A stretch of DNA of 23,500 nucleotides from positions 1-23,500 of the forward strand of contig URHR01000030.1 of the NCBI GenBank assembly GCA_900547725.1, in the 5' to 3' direction. Both the position numbers and the translations under genes were made by a program. The notes below the pieces were generated by a model, which ran no database searches, was not told the DNA's origin, and worked only from the letters and a program-made list of their open reading frames with translations. Source of the stretch: an uncultured Eubacteriales bacterium (GTDB taxonomy: Bacteria > Bacillota > Clostridia > Oscillospirales > CAG-272). Below, piece after piece: positions 6,469 through 14,602 of the stretch (position 1 is its first letter; each line of letters begins with the position of its first letter).

Positions 6469-9400
6469 TTATTCTTCCCCGTCGTCCTCGGATTTGTTAT
6501 CCACAAAGCGTTCGATATACTGCTCTGCGGTCATCAGGACCTCACGCGGCTTGGAGCCGTCCTGCGGGGTAACGATCCCATCGGCTTCCATTCGGTCGAC
6601 CAGTTTTGCGCCGCGCGCATAGCCGACGCCGATCTTCCGCTGGAGCATGGAGGTGGAAATCTGTCTTTGCTCCACCGCGATCCGAACCGCTTCGGCATAC
6701 TTGGGGTCATCCCGCATACCGCCTTCTCCCGCCTCGGGCATTTCGGCTTCCTCTTTGCCTTTTTTGCCGCTCTGCGCCGAGTATTCCTTCATCAGCTTGG
6801 TGAAGTTCTCGTCGTAATGTGCAGAGCCGTTCGTTGCACGGACGAATTCGCAGATCTTCTCGACCTCGCCGTCGCTGAGGAACGCCCCCTGCACACGGAT
6901 CGGCTCTTTTGCACCGGTCGGATTGAAGAGCATATCGCCCTTACCGAGCAGTTTTTCCGCGCCGCCGCGGTCAAGAATGGTTTTGGAGTCGACAACCGAA
7001 GCGACCGTACAGGCGATACGCGACGGGATATTCGCCTTCAACAGACCCGTGATGACATCAACCGACGGTCTCTGCGTACCGATGATGAGGTAGATACCCG
7101 CCGCTCTCGCCTTCTGGAGCAGGCGGCAGATGGAATCCTCCACCTCATTCTTTGCAACCATCATGAGGTCGGCAAGCTCGTCGATGATGATGACGATCCG
7201 CGACATCGGTTCGAGTCCCGCGTCACCTGCGGCAATCTTGTTATAGCCGTCGATATTCCGCGCGCCGACGTCGGCAATCCGATCAAAACGCGCTTCCATT
7301 TCATTGACCGCCGCCTGCAAAGCGCCCGAGGCATCCTTCGGCGTGGTGATGATGGGAGCTAACAGATGCGGAATTCCCTGATACGGCGCAAACTCGACCT
7401 TCTTCGGGTCGATCATCACAAGCCGCACCTCGTCGGGACGCATTTTGTAGAGGATGGACATGACAATGCAGTTGATACAAACCGATTTACCCGAGTTGGT
7501 AGCACCCGCAACCAACAGGTGGGGCATTTTCGGAATGCTGAAATAGACGGGCGAGCCCGCAACGTCGTCGCCAAGGCAGCAGAACAGCGGGGTCTGGTTA
7601 TCGGCAAATTCCTTTGCTTCTATCATGTTGCGCAGATAGACGGTCGAGCGGTTTTTGTTCGGCACTTCGATGCCGATTGCGCTTTTTCCTTCCATCGAGT
7701 CCATGCGGACATCCTTCACGCCGAACGCCAACGCGATATCCTTATCCATATTCAGCACCGTCCGCACGCGGACGTTCGACGCGGGGAACACCTCGTATCG
7801 CGTAACGGTCGGACCGCAGGAATAGGTAATCTCGTTGATATCGATGTGGAAGGTTTTGAGTTTTTCGGCAATCCGCTGTGCGTTCTCCTCCAGTTCGCCC
7901 TTTGTCTGTTCGGTTATCGCCTCCCCCGCCTGCAGATAGGAAATCGGCGGGAAGGTGTAGGGGCGGTTCTGCAGAGGCGGAACGGGGCGCGGCTCTGCCT
8001 TGACGGGAGTCCGTTCGGGGCGCGGCGCGCTTCCGTTTTTCTTGGCGGCAATTGCGCGGTCGATCGCCATCGTTGCGCTTTCCTTTGCTTCCAGTTCCTC
8101 GTTGCTCATGCCGTAGTCCTGCGGTCCTTTGGAAGCTGCCTGCCGCAGAGTGGGTTGGCGCGGGACGGTCGCACCCGAACGTGCCGACAATCCTCCGGCG
8201 GCAACCGGCGCGTTCGGCGCTCCTGCCATCCCGTTCTGCGCCGCAGCAGGGCGGTTTGCGGGATTCGGACGCATTGCTCCGGGCTGTCCGGCAGGTTGTC
8301 CCGGGCGGAAACGGGCATTCGGATCGGTTGGGCGGACAGGACGGTTTGCAGGTATGCTTGCCACCGTTCCGCCTGTTCCCACCATTCCCGCTGTCCCCTG
8401 CGCAGGGCGCTCCCCGCTCTCCCCACTCGGCGCAGAGCCGGGAAGCGGCACTTCGGGCGGCAGGGGCACGTGCACGCGCTCGCGCGGGATCTCCGCGTCA
8501 GGACCGCTGATAAAGATAGAGCCCAATTCAAATCCCTGATCCGACTTCTGCACGCGCCGCGCGGCGTTCATCCGATCGTTCGGTTGGGGCGGAAAAACCA
8601 GATCCACTGCGGCGCTGTCCGCCTGCCGTGTGGCGGAGACCTGCGGAGGCCGCATCCGCACGGGCTGTGCCGCGCTTTGCACATTGCTCTGCGCGTTGCT
8701 CTGCGCGGTGTTCTGTGCGGTCGGGGTCGCCTTTGCGGGTGCCCCCGCCCGATCCGCTTCGGGAATATCCGCTCCGGGCTGATCCTTCCCGGGATCTTTC
8801 TTCAGTTCGCGCCCGATCTCCTCCGGCACGAACAGCGGGCTGTCGGGCGGGGTGTCGTCGCTCGCGTTGAGAATCGGCATAACCGGCACGGGGTTGTCCT
8901 CGTCGGTCAGGAGCGGAGACTCCTTGCTGCGAACCACCGCCCGTTGCGCAGGCTTTCCGTTCGGGTAGGTCACAGCGCCCTCCGGCGGCTCGGGCATATC
9001 ATCATCCTCAAAGTCGGTTCTGCGCCCCGCCGCGCGCTCGTGCTTTCTGGTCATGCGATCCATGATGGGCGCGCTGTCCATCTCGTCGGTGTCGTCCTTC
9101 TTGCGCTTCGCTTTCGCGATGATGATCTTTGCGCGGATGCTTGCAATCACATGCTGCGGGGTCTTACCGATGAAGAAGAAGATTCCGATCAGCAGAAGCA
9201 GGACGGTAATAAAGATTGCGCCGAAAATGTTCATGCGGGAGCAAAGGAAATACCCGATGCCGCCGCCGAACAGTCCGCCGCCCTGCATTTTCGCGCCAAC
9301 GCGGATCAGTTCGCCCGCCGTCATGTAACGGTCGGCTTTCTCCAATGCGCCGAGCGCGCAGGAGTGAATGAAGGTGGAAAGGAGCAGTTGAAGCAGGACG

Positions 9401-9981
9401 GAAGTCACGGCTTTCTCGATCAGCTTATGACCGTCGAGCAATCTGCGCCACATCACGGCGAGGTAGCCGAGCAGAAACGGCAACAGGAAGCCGCCGCCGC
9501 CGAACAGTCCGAAAAAGGCAAAGCAGATGCCGTAACCGACAACGCCGACGGGATGCGTTGCCGCGGAATTCGAGTTCTTTCCTCCGATCAAATGGAGAAA
9601 CATACAAACAAACAGGAACACCGCAAAAGCGAACATCAGGCAGGGCACAATGCGGTGGACGGGCTTTGCGGAGGGGGATTCCCTGAGATTGACGGGCGTT
9701 TTGCCGCCTTTCTTCCCGTTCTTGCTTCCGCTGTCGGAGTTATTTCTTGCACGGGAGCTTCCGCCCGATCTGCTGCCCGTACTTTTACGCGAACCGCTCC
9801 CCTGTCCGCTCCGGTTTGCAGATCCCTTTCGATCGTTCTCTCCGTAACTGCGGCGCTTCGGTTCTGCGTCCTCGAACGGATCGGGAACATCGTCCCAACG
9901 GCTTTGGTTCGGTGGCGGCTCGCCCGCGCCCGCGTTCTCGTCATCGGGCGCAAACGGATCTTTATATTCATCGTTCTGCAT
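6469..9981 (-). CDS. ftsK: DNA translocase FtsK/SpoIIIE
   Basis: This 1170-residue protein is a hexameric ATP-driven DNA pump that moves chromosome ends through the division or sporulation septum. Four membrane helices at about residues 95-280 anchor it. A long linker (about 290-690), rich in Pro, Ala, Arg and acidic residues, includes a low-complexity stretch AQNTAQSNAQSNVQ. The motor follows, with Walker A GATNSGKS at about 826-833 and Walker B IVIIIDELADL. The C-terminal winged-helix gamma domain (STSMLQRKIGVGYARGAKLVDRMEADGIV) recognises orienting DNA motifs. It is longer than B. subtilis SpoIIIE (about 790 aa), mostly through the linker. I chose ATG 9981, with AGGA 8 nt upstream, over 10002. 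FtsK and SpoIIIE cannot be told apart from sequence alone. Confidence 0.95.
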   Translation of the reverse strand: MQNDEYKDPFAPDDENAGAGEPPPNQSRWDDVPDPFEDAEPKRRSYGENDRKGSANRSGQGSGSRKSTGSRSGGSSRARNNSDSGSKNGKKGGKTPVNLRESPSAKPVHRIVPCLMFAFAVFLFVCMFLHLIGGKNSNSAATHPVGVVGYGICFAFFGLFGGGGFLLPFLLGYLAVMWRRLLDGHKLIEKAVTSVLLQLLLSTFIHSCALGALEKADRYMTAGELIRVGAKMQGGGLFGGGIGYFLCSRMNIFGAIFITVLLLLIGIFFFIGKTPQHVIASIRAKIIIAKAKRKKDDTDEMDSAPIMDRMTRKHERAAGRRTDFEDDDMPEPPEGAVTYPNGKPAQRAVVRSKESPLLTDEDNPVPVMPILNASDDTPPDSPLFVPEEIGRELKKDPGKDQPGADIPEADRAGAPAKATPTAQNTAQSNAQSNVQSAAQPVRMRPPQVSATRQADSAAVDLVFPPQPNDRMNAARRVQKSDQGFELGSIFISGPDAEIPRERVHVPLPPEVPLPGSAPSGESGERPAQGTAGMVGTGGTVASIPANRPVRPTDPNARFRPGQPAGQPGAMRPNPANRPAAAQNGMAGAPNAPVAAGGLSARSGATVPRQPTLRQAASKGPQDYGMSNEELEAKESATMAIDRAIAAKKNGSAPRPERTPVKAEPRPVPPLQNRPYTFPPISYLQAGEAITEQTKGELEENAQRIAEKLKTFHIDINEITYSCGPTVTRYEVFPASNVRVRTVLNMDKDIALAFGVKDVRMDSMEGKSAIGIEVPNKNRSTVYLRNMIEAKEFADNQTPLFCCLGDDVAGSPVYFSIPKMPHLLVAGATNSGKSVCINCIVMSILYKMRPDEVRLVMIDPKKVEFAPYQGIPHLLAPIITTPKDASGALQAAVNEMEARFDRIADVGARNIDGYNKIAAGDAGLEPMSRIVIIIDELADLMMVAKNEVEDSICRLLQKARAAGIYLIIGTQRPSVDVITGLLKANIPSRIACTVASVVDSKTILDRGGAEKLLGKGDMLFNPTGAKEPIRVQGAFLSDGEVEKICEFVRATNGSAHYDENFTKLMKEYSAQSGKKGKEEAEMPEAGEGGMRDDPKYAEAVRIAVEQRQISTSMLQRKIGVGYARGAKLVDRMEADGIVTPQDGSKPREVLMTAEQYIERFVDNKSEDDGEE

Positions 9982-10045
9982 ACGATTTTTCCTTTCTTTC
10001 ACGTTTTCTCGTTCTCTCGTCTCTTCTTTTTTCTTCTAATACTTT

Positions 10046-10074
10046 ATTATACCATTAACCCCTCCTTTTTGCAA
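10046..10074 (-). promoter_or_regulatory. Sigma-A promoter of ftsK
   Basis: On the minus strand TTGCAA (10069-10074) and TATAAT (10046-10051) are 17 bp apart, with an extended TGg. The -10 lies 65 bp upstream of the start codon. Confidence 0.78.
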
Positions 10075-10114
10075 GTGGTACAATGAAAATTTTTGGAGGA
10101 GATGGAGATAGGGA

Positions 10115-10330
10115 AAGACCTTGGAGGCGCAGGGAGACCCCTTTCGGAGGGGTCTCCCTACCCTCCAAACCTCCCTGACCCTCCCCGAACTTCCCCCATG
10201 ACCCCGCCATTTTGGAAGCGAAGATTTGTTTCGCTTTTTGTGAGTGGCGGGGTCATGGGGGAAGTTTTTGTGTTTTGGAAGGTAGTTTTTTGCAAAGTGC
10301 GGCTGTCGCGCTTGTTTTGCGGGTGGGAAG
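10115..10330 (+). repeat. Family B repeat, copy B2
   Basis: It begins AAGACCTTGG, facing the ftsK promoter. Hairpin one is GGGAGACCCC/GGGGTCTCCC. Hairpin two is CTTCCCCCATGACCCCGCCA with TGGCGGGGTCATGGGGGAAG, and its loop holds a smaller GCGAAGATTTGTTTCGC hairpin. The tail carries AAAGTGCGGCTGTCGCGC. It forms an inverted pair with B3. Confidence 0.88.
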
Positions 10331-10369
10331 CGTTCGGATATAACGCCTTACGCGAGTGCCGAACACCTA

Positions 10370-10596
10370 TTGCCCACAAATCGGGTGCGAAGCCGCGCCA
10401 TGTAAAGAATTTGCACCTCCCGCCAGAACCAAAAACTTCCCCCGGGAGCACCCGCCCTATACAAAGCGAATCCAATCTTCACTCTGCATGGGCGGGTGCT
10501 CTTGGGGGAAGTTCTGGGAAGTTCTGGGAAGGTCAGGGAGGTTTGGAGGGTAGGAAACCCTCTACGAAAGAGGGGTTCCTGCGCCTCCAAGGTCTT
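10370..10596 (-). repeat. Family B repeat, copy B3
   Basis: This inverted copy ends with CCAAGGTCTT 14 nt after the stop of the vWA gene. Hairpin two is CTTCCCCCGGGAGCACCCGC with GCGGGTGCTCTTGGGGGAAG, a different stem from B2 that still pairs. GGAAGTTCT is duplicated next to it. Together with B2 and a spacer of about 40 nt it fills the whole gap from 10115 to 10596. Confidence 0.88.
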
Positions 10597-10610
10597 CCGG
10601 TCTTTCTTCC

Positions 10611-12203
10611 TCACGCCGCGAAAGCTTCAACCAACGAGCGGAACTCGGCGCGGTCGGAATGGCGGTCAAGATCAAGACCGCGTAACTTTGCGAGAACCGT
10701 CGCATAGGTCACCGATTTGTCGGCGGGGAGATACTTGCTGTTGTGGAGAAGCATCGTCAGCTCCAGAACGCAGAACATGAACTTCGTGTCACTGTCGGGA
10801 ACGGTGCGGTCGGAAACGCCAATGCTGTAGGTGTCCTCTTTCGAGACATCGCCGTCCGGCGCTTTGTAGCGAACCGCAAGCGTCATGAATGCCGTGTCGG
10901 CGGCAAGATCGGTCTTTTGCCCGTTCTCGGTCATCACCAATTCGTAGAATACCGTAACCTGATGCCCCGCACCCACTTCGCCCGCGTCCTTCGTGTCGTC
11001 GGTGAAGTCCTCGCGGTTCAGCTGACGGTTCTCATAGCCGATCTGACGGTAGGATGCAACATAGGCCGGATCAAAGGTCAGCTGCATCTTCACATCCTTC
11101 GCAACCGTGTAGAGCGTGGAGATCAGATCAGTTCCGAATACCTTCTGCGCTTCGCTCTCGCCGTCAATGTAGTAGTAAACCCCATTGCCGTTGTGCGCAA
11201 GCGTTTCCATCGTGCTGTCGCGGTAGTTCCCGCTTCCGAAGCCGAGAATCGACAGGAAAGTCCCCTCGTCCCGCTTGCCTTCGATGAAGGCTTTCAACTC
11301 GTCGCCGGACCGGATTCCAACGTTCAGGTCGCCGTCCGAAGCCATGATAATGCGGTTGTTGCCGCCCTCAATGCGGTAGTCCGCCGCCAACTCGTATGCC
11401 TTCTTCATGCCCGCTTCGCCGTTCGTCGCACCGTGCGCCGTCAGCCCGTTCACCGCTTCCAGAATCTTCTGCCGCTCGTTTCCGGCACAGCCCTGTAAAA
11501 CCACCTCTTCCTTGCCCGAGTAGGTCACAATCGACACCACATCGCGCTCGGTCAGCTGATTCACCAGATACGTGAACGCCGTTTTCAGAAGCGGCAGTTT
11601 ATCCTCGGTCGACATCGAACCCGATACGTCGATCAGGAACACCAGATTGTTCCCGCCCGTCGGCGTGGTCGCGGGAGCCTGAAGCGTCAGGCGGAGCAGT
11701 TGGTTCTTCGGATTCCACGGGCAGGGCAGAATGCCGACCGTCGTGCCGAACAGCTCGCCGTCCTTCGGCGCGTTCGCCTCGTAACGGAAATAGTTGAGGA
11801 ATTCCTCGGTGCGGAAGGAGGACGCGTTCTTCTCAAGCGCCGACAGAATCGTCTGCTTGTTCGCCTTCTGGCGCACCCAACCCGTCACGGTCTTGCGGAA
11901 CAGCGCATAGGAAGCGGTGTCCACGTCCGCGGAGAAGGTGGAAACATTCTGCCGCGCGGTGTCGATAAAGGGATTTTCAACAAACGCGTCGGACGGCTCT
12001 TCGGCATTGTCTTTGTCCGGATCTGCCTTGCTGTACAGTTCTGCGCCCGCCTCCTCTGCAGGGGCAAAATAATCACCATTGACCCCGCCGCCTTTTGTGT
12101 AGTCCTTTTTTCCGGCACAGCCGACCAGCAGTCCCGCGACCATCGTCACGGCTAAAAACAGCGGAAGCAGAGTCTTGCAAAAACGTTTTGCGATTGTTTT
12201 CAT
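10611..12203 (-). CDS. von Willebrand factor type A lipoprotein, YfbK-like
   Basis: This 530-residue protein is predicted to be exported and lipid-anchored. A signal peptide ends in the lipobox LLVGC with the lipidated Cys at residue 29. A low-complexity spacer (30-75) is followed by the N-terminal YfbK-type region (VENPFIDTARQNVSTFSADVDTASY, about 75-160). The vWA domain (about 185-345) has a complete metal-ion-dependent adhesion site: DVSGS at 192-196, the Thr in AHGATNG and the Asp in MASDGD. A DUF3520-like C-terminal domain follows. ATG 12203 has AAAGGAG 10 nt upstream. It is the last gene of the operon with the ECF sigma factor and anti-sigma candidate, 24 nt downstream of the latter, which suggests an envelope-stress or surface-sensing role. 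The ligand is unknown. Confidence 0.92.
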   Translation of the reverse strand: MKTIAKRFCKTLLPLFLAVTMVAGLLVGCAGKKDYTKGGGVNGDYFAPAEEAGAELYSKADPDKDNAEEPSDAFVENPFIDTARQNVSTFSADVDTASYALFRKTVTGWVRQKANKQTILSALEKNASSFRTEEFLNYFRYEANAPKDGELFGTTVGILPCPWNPKNQLLRLTLQAPATTPTGGNNLVFLIDVSGSMSTEDKLPLLKTAFTYLVNQLTERDVVSIVTYSGKEEVVLQGCAGNERQKILEAVNGLTAHGATNGEAGMKKAYELAADYRIEGGNNRIIMASDGDLNVGIRSGDELKAFIEGKRDEGTFLSILGFGSGNYRDSTMETLAHNGNGVYYYIDGESEAQKVFGTDLISTLYTVAKDVKMQLTFDPAYVASYRQIGYENRQLNREDFTDDTKDAGEVGAGHQVTVFYELVMTENGQKTDLAADTAFMTLAVRYKAPDGDVSKEDTYSIGVSDRTVPDSDTKFMFCVLELTMLLHNSKYLPADKSVTYATVLAKLRGLDLDRHSDRAEFRSLVEAFAA

Positions 12204-12227
12204 GATACTGAAACTCCTTTCGGTGGC

Positions 12228-12872
12228 TCATCCGATCAGCCCGGAGAGCAGGTTTTGAAATGCCGTACCCGGCAGACGTTCGGGGTCGTAATCGTAGACA
12301 GTTCCGTAGGTGACATTTCCGCCGCTATAGGTCAGGGCGGGAGACCAGACCGCGCCGTCCCCATCGGCAACCCAGACCAGATAGCGATCCGTTCCTGCGG
12401 TTTCGTAGGCGCTCTGCCGCTTGGCGCTTTCCATCTCGCGGCGGACGGCGGTTCGCTCGGTATCGGTCAGCGCGCGGCTGACCCAAAGGTTCTCTCCGCC
12501 CCGCTCTCCCACCACAATCCGCACATTCCCGTCTGCGGCAAGCGGCAGAGCGGCGGACTGCTCGCGGAAGGCGTCGCTCCCGGTGCAGGCAAGCAGGAGC
12601 GCGGAAAAATCGGCGGGCGCATCGGAACTTCCGTCGGGGGTCGGCTCGCGATTTGGGAAAAGGATGCCGCGCAGCAGACGTCCGCCTGCCAACCCGATGC
12701 CGACCACCAAGGCAAGCGCTGCGGCAACCGCGAGAATGCGGGGCAGGCGCTTCGGTCTGCGCCGCTTTCTCTGCGCGGCAATCGCCTCAATCGCCTCGAC
12801 AAGGAAGCGGTCGTCGATCCCGCCCATCGCGTCAAGCAGATTCTGCGCGCGCCGGTCTGTCTGCTGTTTCAT
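12228..12872 (-). CDS. Predicted membrane anti-sigma factor
   Basis: This 214-residue protein has a short cytoplasmic N-terminus (residues 1-44: QNLLDAMGGIDDRFLVEAIEAI, then RKRRRPKR), one membrane helix at about 45-66 and an outer domain of roughly 145 residues with no family I recognise. The outer part contains VWVADGDGAVWSPALTYSGGN. The layout is that of single-pass anti-sigma factors. The cytoplasmic part lacks the zinc-binding HxxxCxxC motif of ZAS-type anti-sigma factors. ATG 12872 overlaps the sigma stop codon in ATGA, so the two are translationally coupled and probably made in a fixed ratio. GAGGAGGGA precedes the start. The role is inferred from position and topology. Confidence 0.8.
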   Translation of the reverse strand: MKQQTDRRAQNLLDAMGGIDDRFLVEAIEAIAAQRKRRRPKRLPRILAVAAALALVVGIGLAGGRLLRGILFPNREPTPDGSSDAPADFSALLLACTGSDAFREQSAALPLAADGNVRIVVGERGGENLWVSRALTDTERTAVRREMESAKRQSAYETAGTDRYLVWVADGDGAVWSPALTYSGGNVTYGTVYDYDPERLPGTAFQNLLSGLIG

Positions 12873-13429
12873 AGCGGGATTCCCTCCTCTTCCAACCGTT
12901 TTTTCAGCTCCCCGCGCAATCGGTGCAGGATGACCTTGACGTTCGCCTGCGACAGCCCTGACGAAGCGGCAAGCGCGGCAACCGATACGCCGAAGAAATA
13001 GCGGTTGACGAACAGGGTTCTGCGGTCGGACGGCAGTCCCGCCAGAAAGCGGTTGATCGCGTCGCGGGTTCGCGCGGCGTCGTAGGCTTCGGCAGGGGTC
13101 GGCTCGGCTGGATCGGGCAGACAGTCGGTCAGCTCCGCCGTGAGCGCCTCCGCGCCGCCCCGCTTGGTGCGATGGTCGCGGCGGAAGCGGTCGATCGAGA
13201 TTCTGCGCGTGATCTTGGAAAGGAACGCGCCGAGGAATTGCGGTCTCGCCGTCGGCATGGCGTTCCATGCCTCCAGATAGGTATCGTTGGCGCATTCCTC
13301 CGCGTCCTCGCGGCTTCCGAGGCAGGCATAGGACACCGAGCGCAGAAGTCTGCCGTATTTCCGCTCCGATTCGGCAATCGCCTGCTCGTTACGCGCCCAG
13401 TAGAGATCCACGATCCGATCGTCCTCCAT
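12869..13429 (-). CDS. ECF-type RNA polymerase sigma factor
   Basis: This 186-residue protein has the two domains of extracytoplasmic-function sigma factors. Region 2 (about residues 12-85, including LGSREDAEECANDTYLEAWNAMP and ISIDRFRRDHR) binds the -10 element and core polymerase. Region 4 (about 125-182, with LPSDRRTLFVNRYFFGVSVAALAASSGLSQANVKVILHRLR) binds the -35 element. ATG 13429 has GGAG 7 nt upstream. It opens an operon with an anti-sigma candidate and a vWA lipoprotein. The promoter I can see is of the sigma-A type, and I see no obvious second ECF-type promoter, so autoregulation is not shown. Confidence 0.92.
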   Translation of the reverse strand: MEDDRIVDLYWARNEQAIAESERKYGRLLRSVSYACLGSREDAEECANDTYLEAWNAMPTARPQFLGAFLSKITRRISIDRFRRDHRTKRGGAEALTAELTDCLPDPAEPTPAEAYDAARTRDAINRFLAGLPSDRRTLFVNRYFFGVSVAALAASSGLSQANVKVILHRLRGELKKRLEEEGIPL

Positions 13430-13528
13430 GTGCCGTCTCCTTCCCGTCTTTACCCGCCGTCACCCATACAGTCGACAAAACGGGCGAAAGGTTACAGAAT
13501 TTCCGGAAAGTTTTTTCCGGTTTCTTTT

Positions 13529-13557
13529 ATGATAGCAGATAAAGTCCGATTCGTCAA
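13529..13557 (-). promoter_or_regulatory. Sigma-A promoter of the ECF sigma operon
   Basis: On the minus strand TTGACG (13552-13557) and TATCAT (13529-13534) have a 17-bp spacer and an extended TGc. A small CCGGAAA/TTTCCGG hairpin (about 13503-13520) lies in the untranslated leader, which is about 95 nt long. Confidence 0.72.
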
Positions 13558-13596
13558 GGGATTTTGCGGAAAAATTCGTGTTTTTTGGGAAAGGGA

Positions 13597-13795
13597 AAGA
13601 CCTTGGAGGGGGAAGGGAAAGACCTTGGAGGGAGAGAGCCCCCTCTCTCACCGAGAACTTCCCCCAAGAGCACCCACCTTTGCGTTGCGATAATTTGGTT
13701 CGCTTTGTTTGGCGCGGGTGCTCTCGGGGGAAGTTTTTGGTTTTGGCGGGAGGTTTTTTTCAGAGTGCGGCTGTCGTGCACGGTTGGTGGACGGG
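13597..13795 (+). repeat. Family B repeat, copy B4, with doubled end and internal deletion
   Basis: The end AAGACCTTGGAGGG occurs twice, at 13597 and 13619. Compared with B6, about 35-40 nt are missing between GAGAGCCCCC and TCTCTCACCG, so hairpin one has lost its second arm. Hairpin two (CTTCCCCCAAGAGCACCC with GGGTGCTCTCGGGGGAAG) remains, and so does the tail AGAGTGCGGCTGTCG. Confidence 0.85.
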
Positions 13796-13799
13796 GTGC

Positions 13800-13895
13800 G
13801 GAACGACACGCGGGGCGTTCCCTGCGGATTACGCCCCAATAAAGCGCGTAACGCATTGGGAATAGGGTTGTAGGGAACGACCCATGTGTCGTTCC
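13800..13895. repeat. Paired GGAACGAC palindromes
   Basis: Two palindromes GGAACGAC...GTCGTTCC stand at 13800-13821 (core ACACGCGGG; right arm degenerate) and 13874-13895 (core CCCATGTGT). Between them lies CCTGCGGATTACGCC and the phrase TTGTAGGGAACGAC. The same arrangement recurs at 23296-23407. A MITE-like element follows both pairs. Confidence 0.8.
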
Positions 13896-13936
13896 GATTC
13901 GGGGAAAAGATACATTTCTATGGGGAGTGCAGATTG

Positions 13937-14244
13937 ATCCCCCCTCATCAGTCGCCTACGGCGCCAGCTTCCCCCCAAGGGGAAGCCTTTTCTAAATACC
14001 TTTCGTTTTCCATGACAATGTAATTCTACTGACTTCTCAAATTCTTTTTTGCTATGGTTGCGCAGCGTAAGGAAGGCTTCCCCTTAGGGGGAGAAGACTG
14101 CAAGTGGTTTGTCGCCGCAGGAAAGGGATGCGGGCGTGTGTAAATGCTTTCGCTTATCGCCTTGTCGTGTAGCACGAAAAGACTCTTGCAAAAAGGCTTC
14201 CCCTTGGGGGAAGCTGACGCCGTAGGCGACTGATGAGGGGGGAT
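13937..14244. mobile_element. MITE-like element with terminal inverted repeats (family C)
   Basis: This 308-bp element has terminal inverted repeats of about 50 bp: ATCCCCCCTCATCAGTCGCC at the left and its complement ending at 14244. Each terminus contains CTTCCCC...GGGGAAG, itself a hairpin. A third GGCTTCCCCTTAGGGGGA block lies inside at about 14083. It contains no transposase and no credible gene. I recognise this repeat type from gut Oscillospiraceae. Target-site duplication is not clear. Confidence 0.82.
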
Positions 14245-14309
14245 AAAATTCCGCAATTTATAGTCTAACGATATGCTTTATATGCTTTACAAAAGCACAA
14301 AAACACCGC

Positions 14310-14339
14310 TTGACAAACACAGTCAAACGGTGTTATAAT
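14310..14339 (+). promoter_or_regulatory. Strong sigma-A promoter of the small peptide gene
   Basis: TTGACA (14310-14315) and TATAAT (14334-14339) are both perfect consensus hexamers with an 18-bp spacer and an extended TGt. Transcription should start near 14346, leaving a leader of about 155 nt. Confidence 0.88.
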
Positions 14340-14346
14340 ATAGGGG

Positions 14347-14489
14347 CAGACAAGCGAAAGCGCGTCTGTCAAGGATGCAAAGGCGGCAGTCAGCTCCCTT
14401 CAAAGGCGGACATTTGGACGCGACGGAGAGAGCGAAAGACATTTCCGATGTTTTGTCAATCCTCTCTCCGTACAAACGGCGGAGGGAGG
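14347..14489 (+). promoter_or_regulatory. Bistable leader of the small peptide mRNA
   Basis: A hairpin sits at the expected 5' end (CAGAC 14347-14351 with GTCTG 14364-14368). CTCTCTCCGT (14462-14471) can pair perfectly over 10 bp with ACGGAGAGAG (14423-14432). Alternatively CCTCTCTCC (14461-14469) can pair over 9 bp, with one G-U, with the Shine-Dalgarno GGAGGGAGG (14481-14489). The two pairings exclude each other, so the leader can switch the ribosome site on or off. The pairing is seen in the sequence; the switching is inferred. Confidence 0.65.
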
Positions 14490-14500
14490 TGGTAACCGTG

Positions 14501-14602
14501 ATGAACCTATTCGACCTGATCGCTCAGGTGATCGGCATGATTTGCAGAATCATTTCTGCAACCTGTTCTATCCTGACATACCTCAAAAACAAAAAGAAAT
14601 AA
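14501..14602 (+). CDS. 33-residue hydrophobic peptide, candidate type I toxin
   Basis: The peptide (MNLFDLIAQVIGM...YLKNKKK) has one predicted membrane helix at about residues 4-27 and a basic tail LKNKKK. This is the composition of type I toxins such as Fst and the TxpA/BsrG group, which insert into the cell membrane. I do not recognise its exact family. GGAGGGAGGT at 14481-14490 is one of the best ribosome sites in the window. A GTG directly before the ATG is an alternative start. A reading frame from 14375 would add 42 residues, but it would run through the structured leader and is less likely. A convergent RNA gene covers its 3' end. The locus sits between a MITE-like element and a family B repeat, which fits a mobile or addictive module. 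A small membrane regulator is an alternative. Confidence 0.72.
   Translation: MNLFDLIAQVIGMICRIISATCSILTYLKNKKK

Noticed and set aside
7366..10086. A 906-codon plus-strand frame opposite ftsK
   Set aside because: It is antisense to a protein with clear Walker motifs, is rich in Arg, His and Cys, and matches no domain; it is a codon-bias shadow of a GC-rich gene.
10093..10707. Open frames of 60-200 codons inside family B repeats, ending in motifs such as GKFWEVLGRSGRFGG
   Set aside because: They are translations of the GGAAGTTCTGGGAAGG and GGAGGTTTGG parts of the repeat, recur in every copy in several frames, and lack ribosome sites.
13937..14244. A CRISPR array suggested by repeated CTTCCCC blocks
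   Set aside because: Only three blocks occur, spacing is irregular, orientation is inverted at the ends, and no cas gene is near.
14375..14602. A 75-residue version of the small peptide starting at 14375
   Set aside because: The extra 42 residues are encoded by the structured leader; ATG 14501 has a far better ribosome site and gives a compact membrane peptide.
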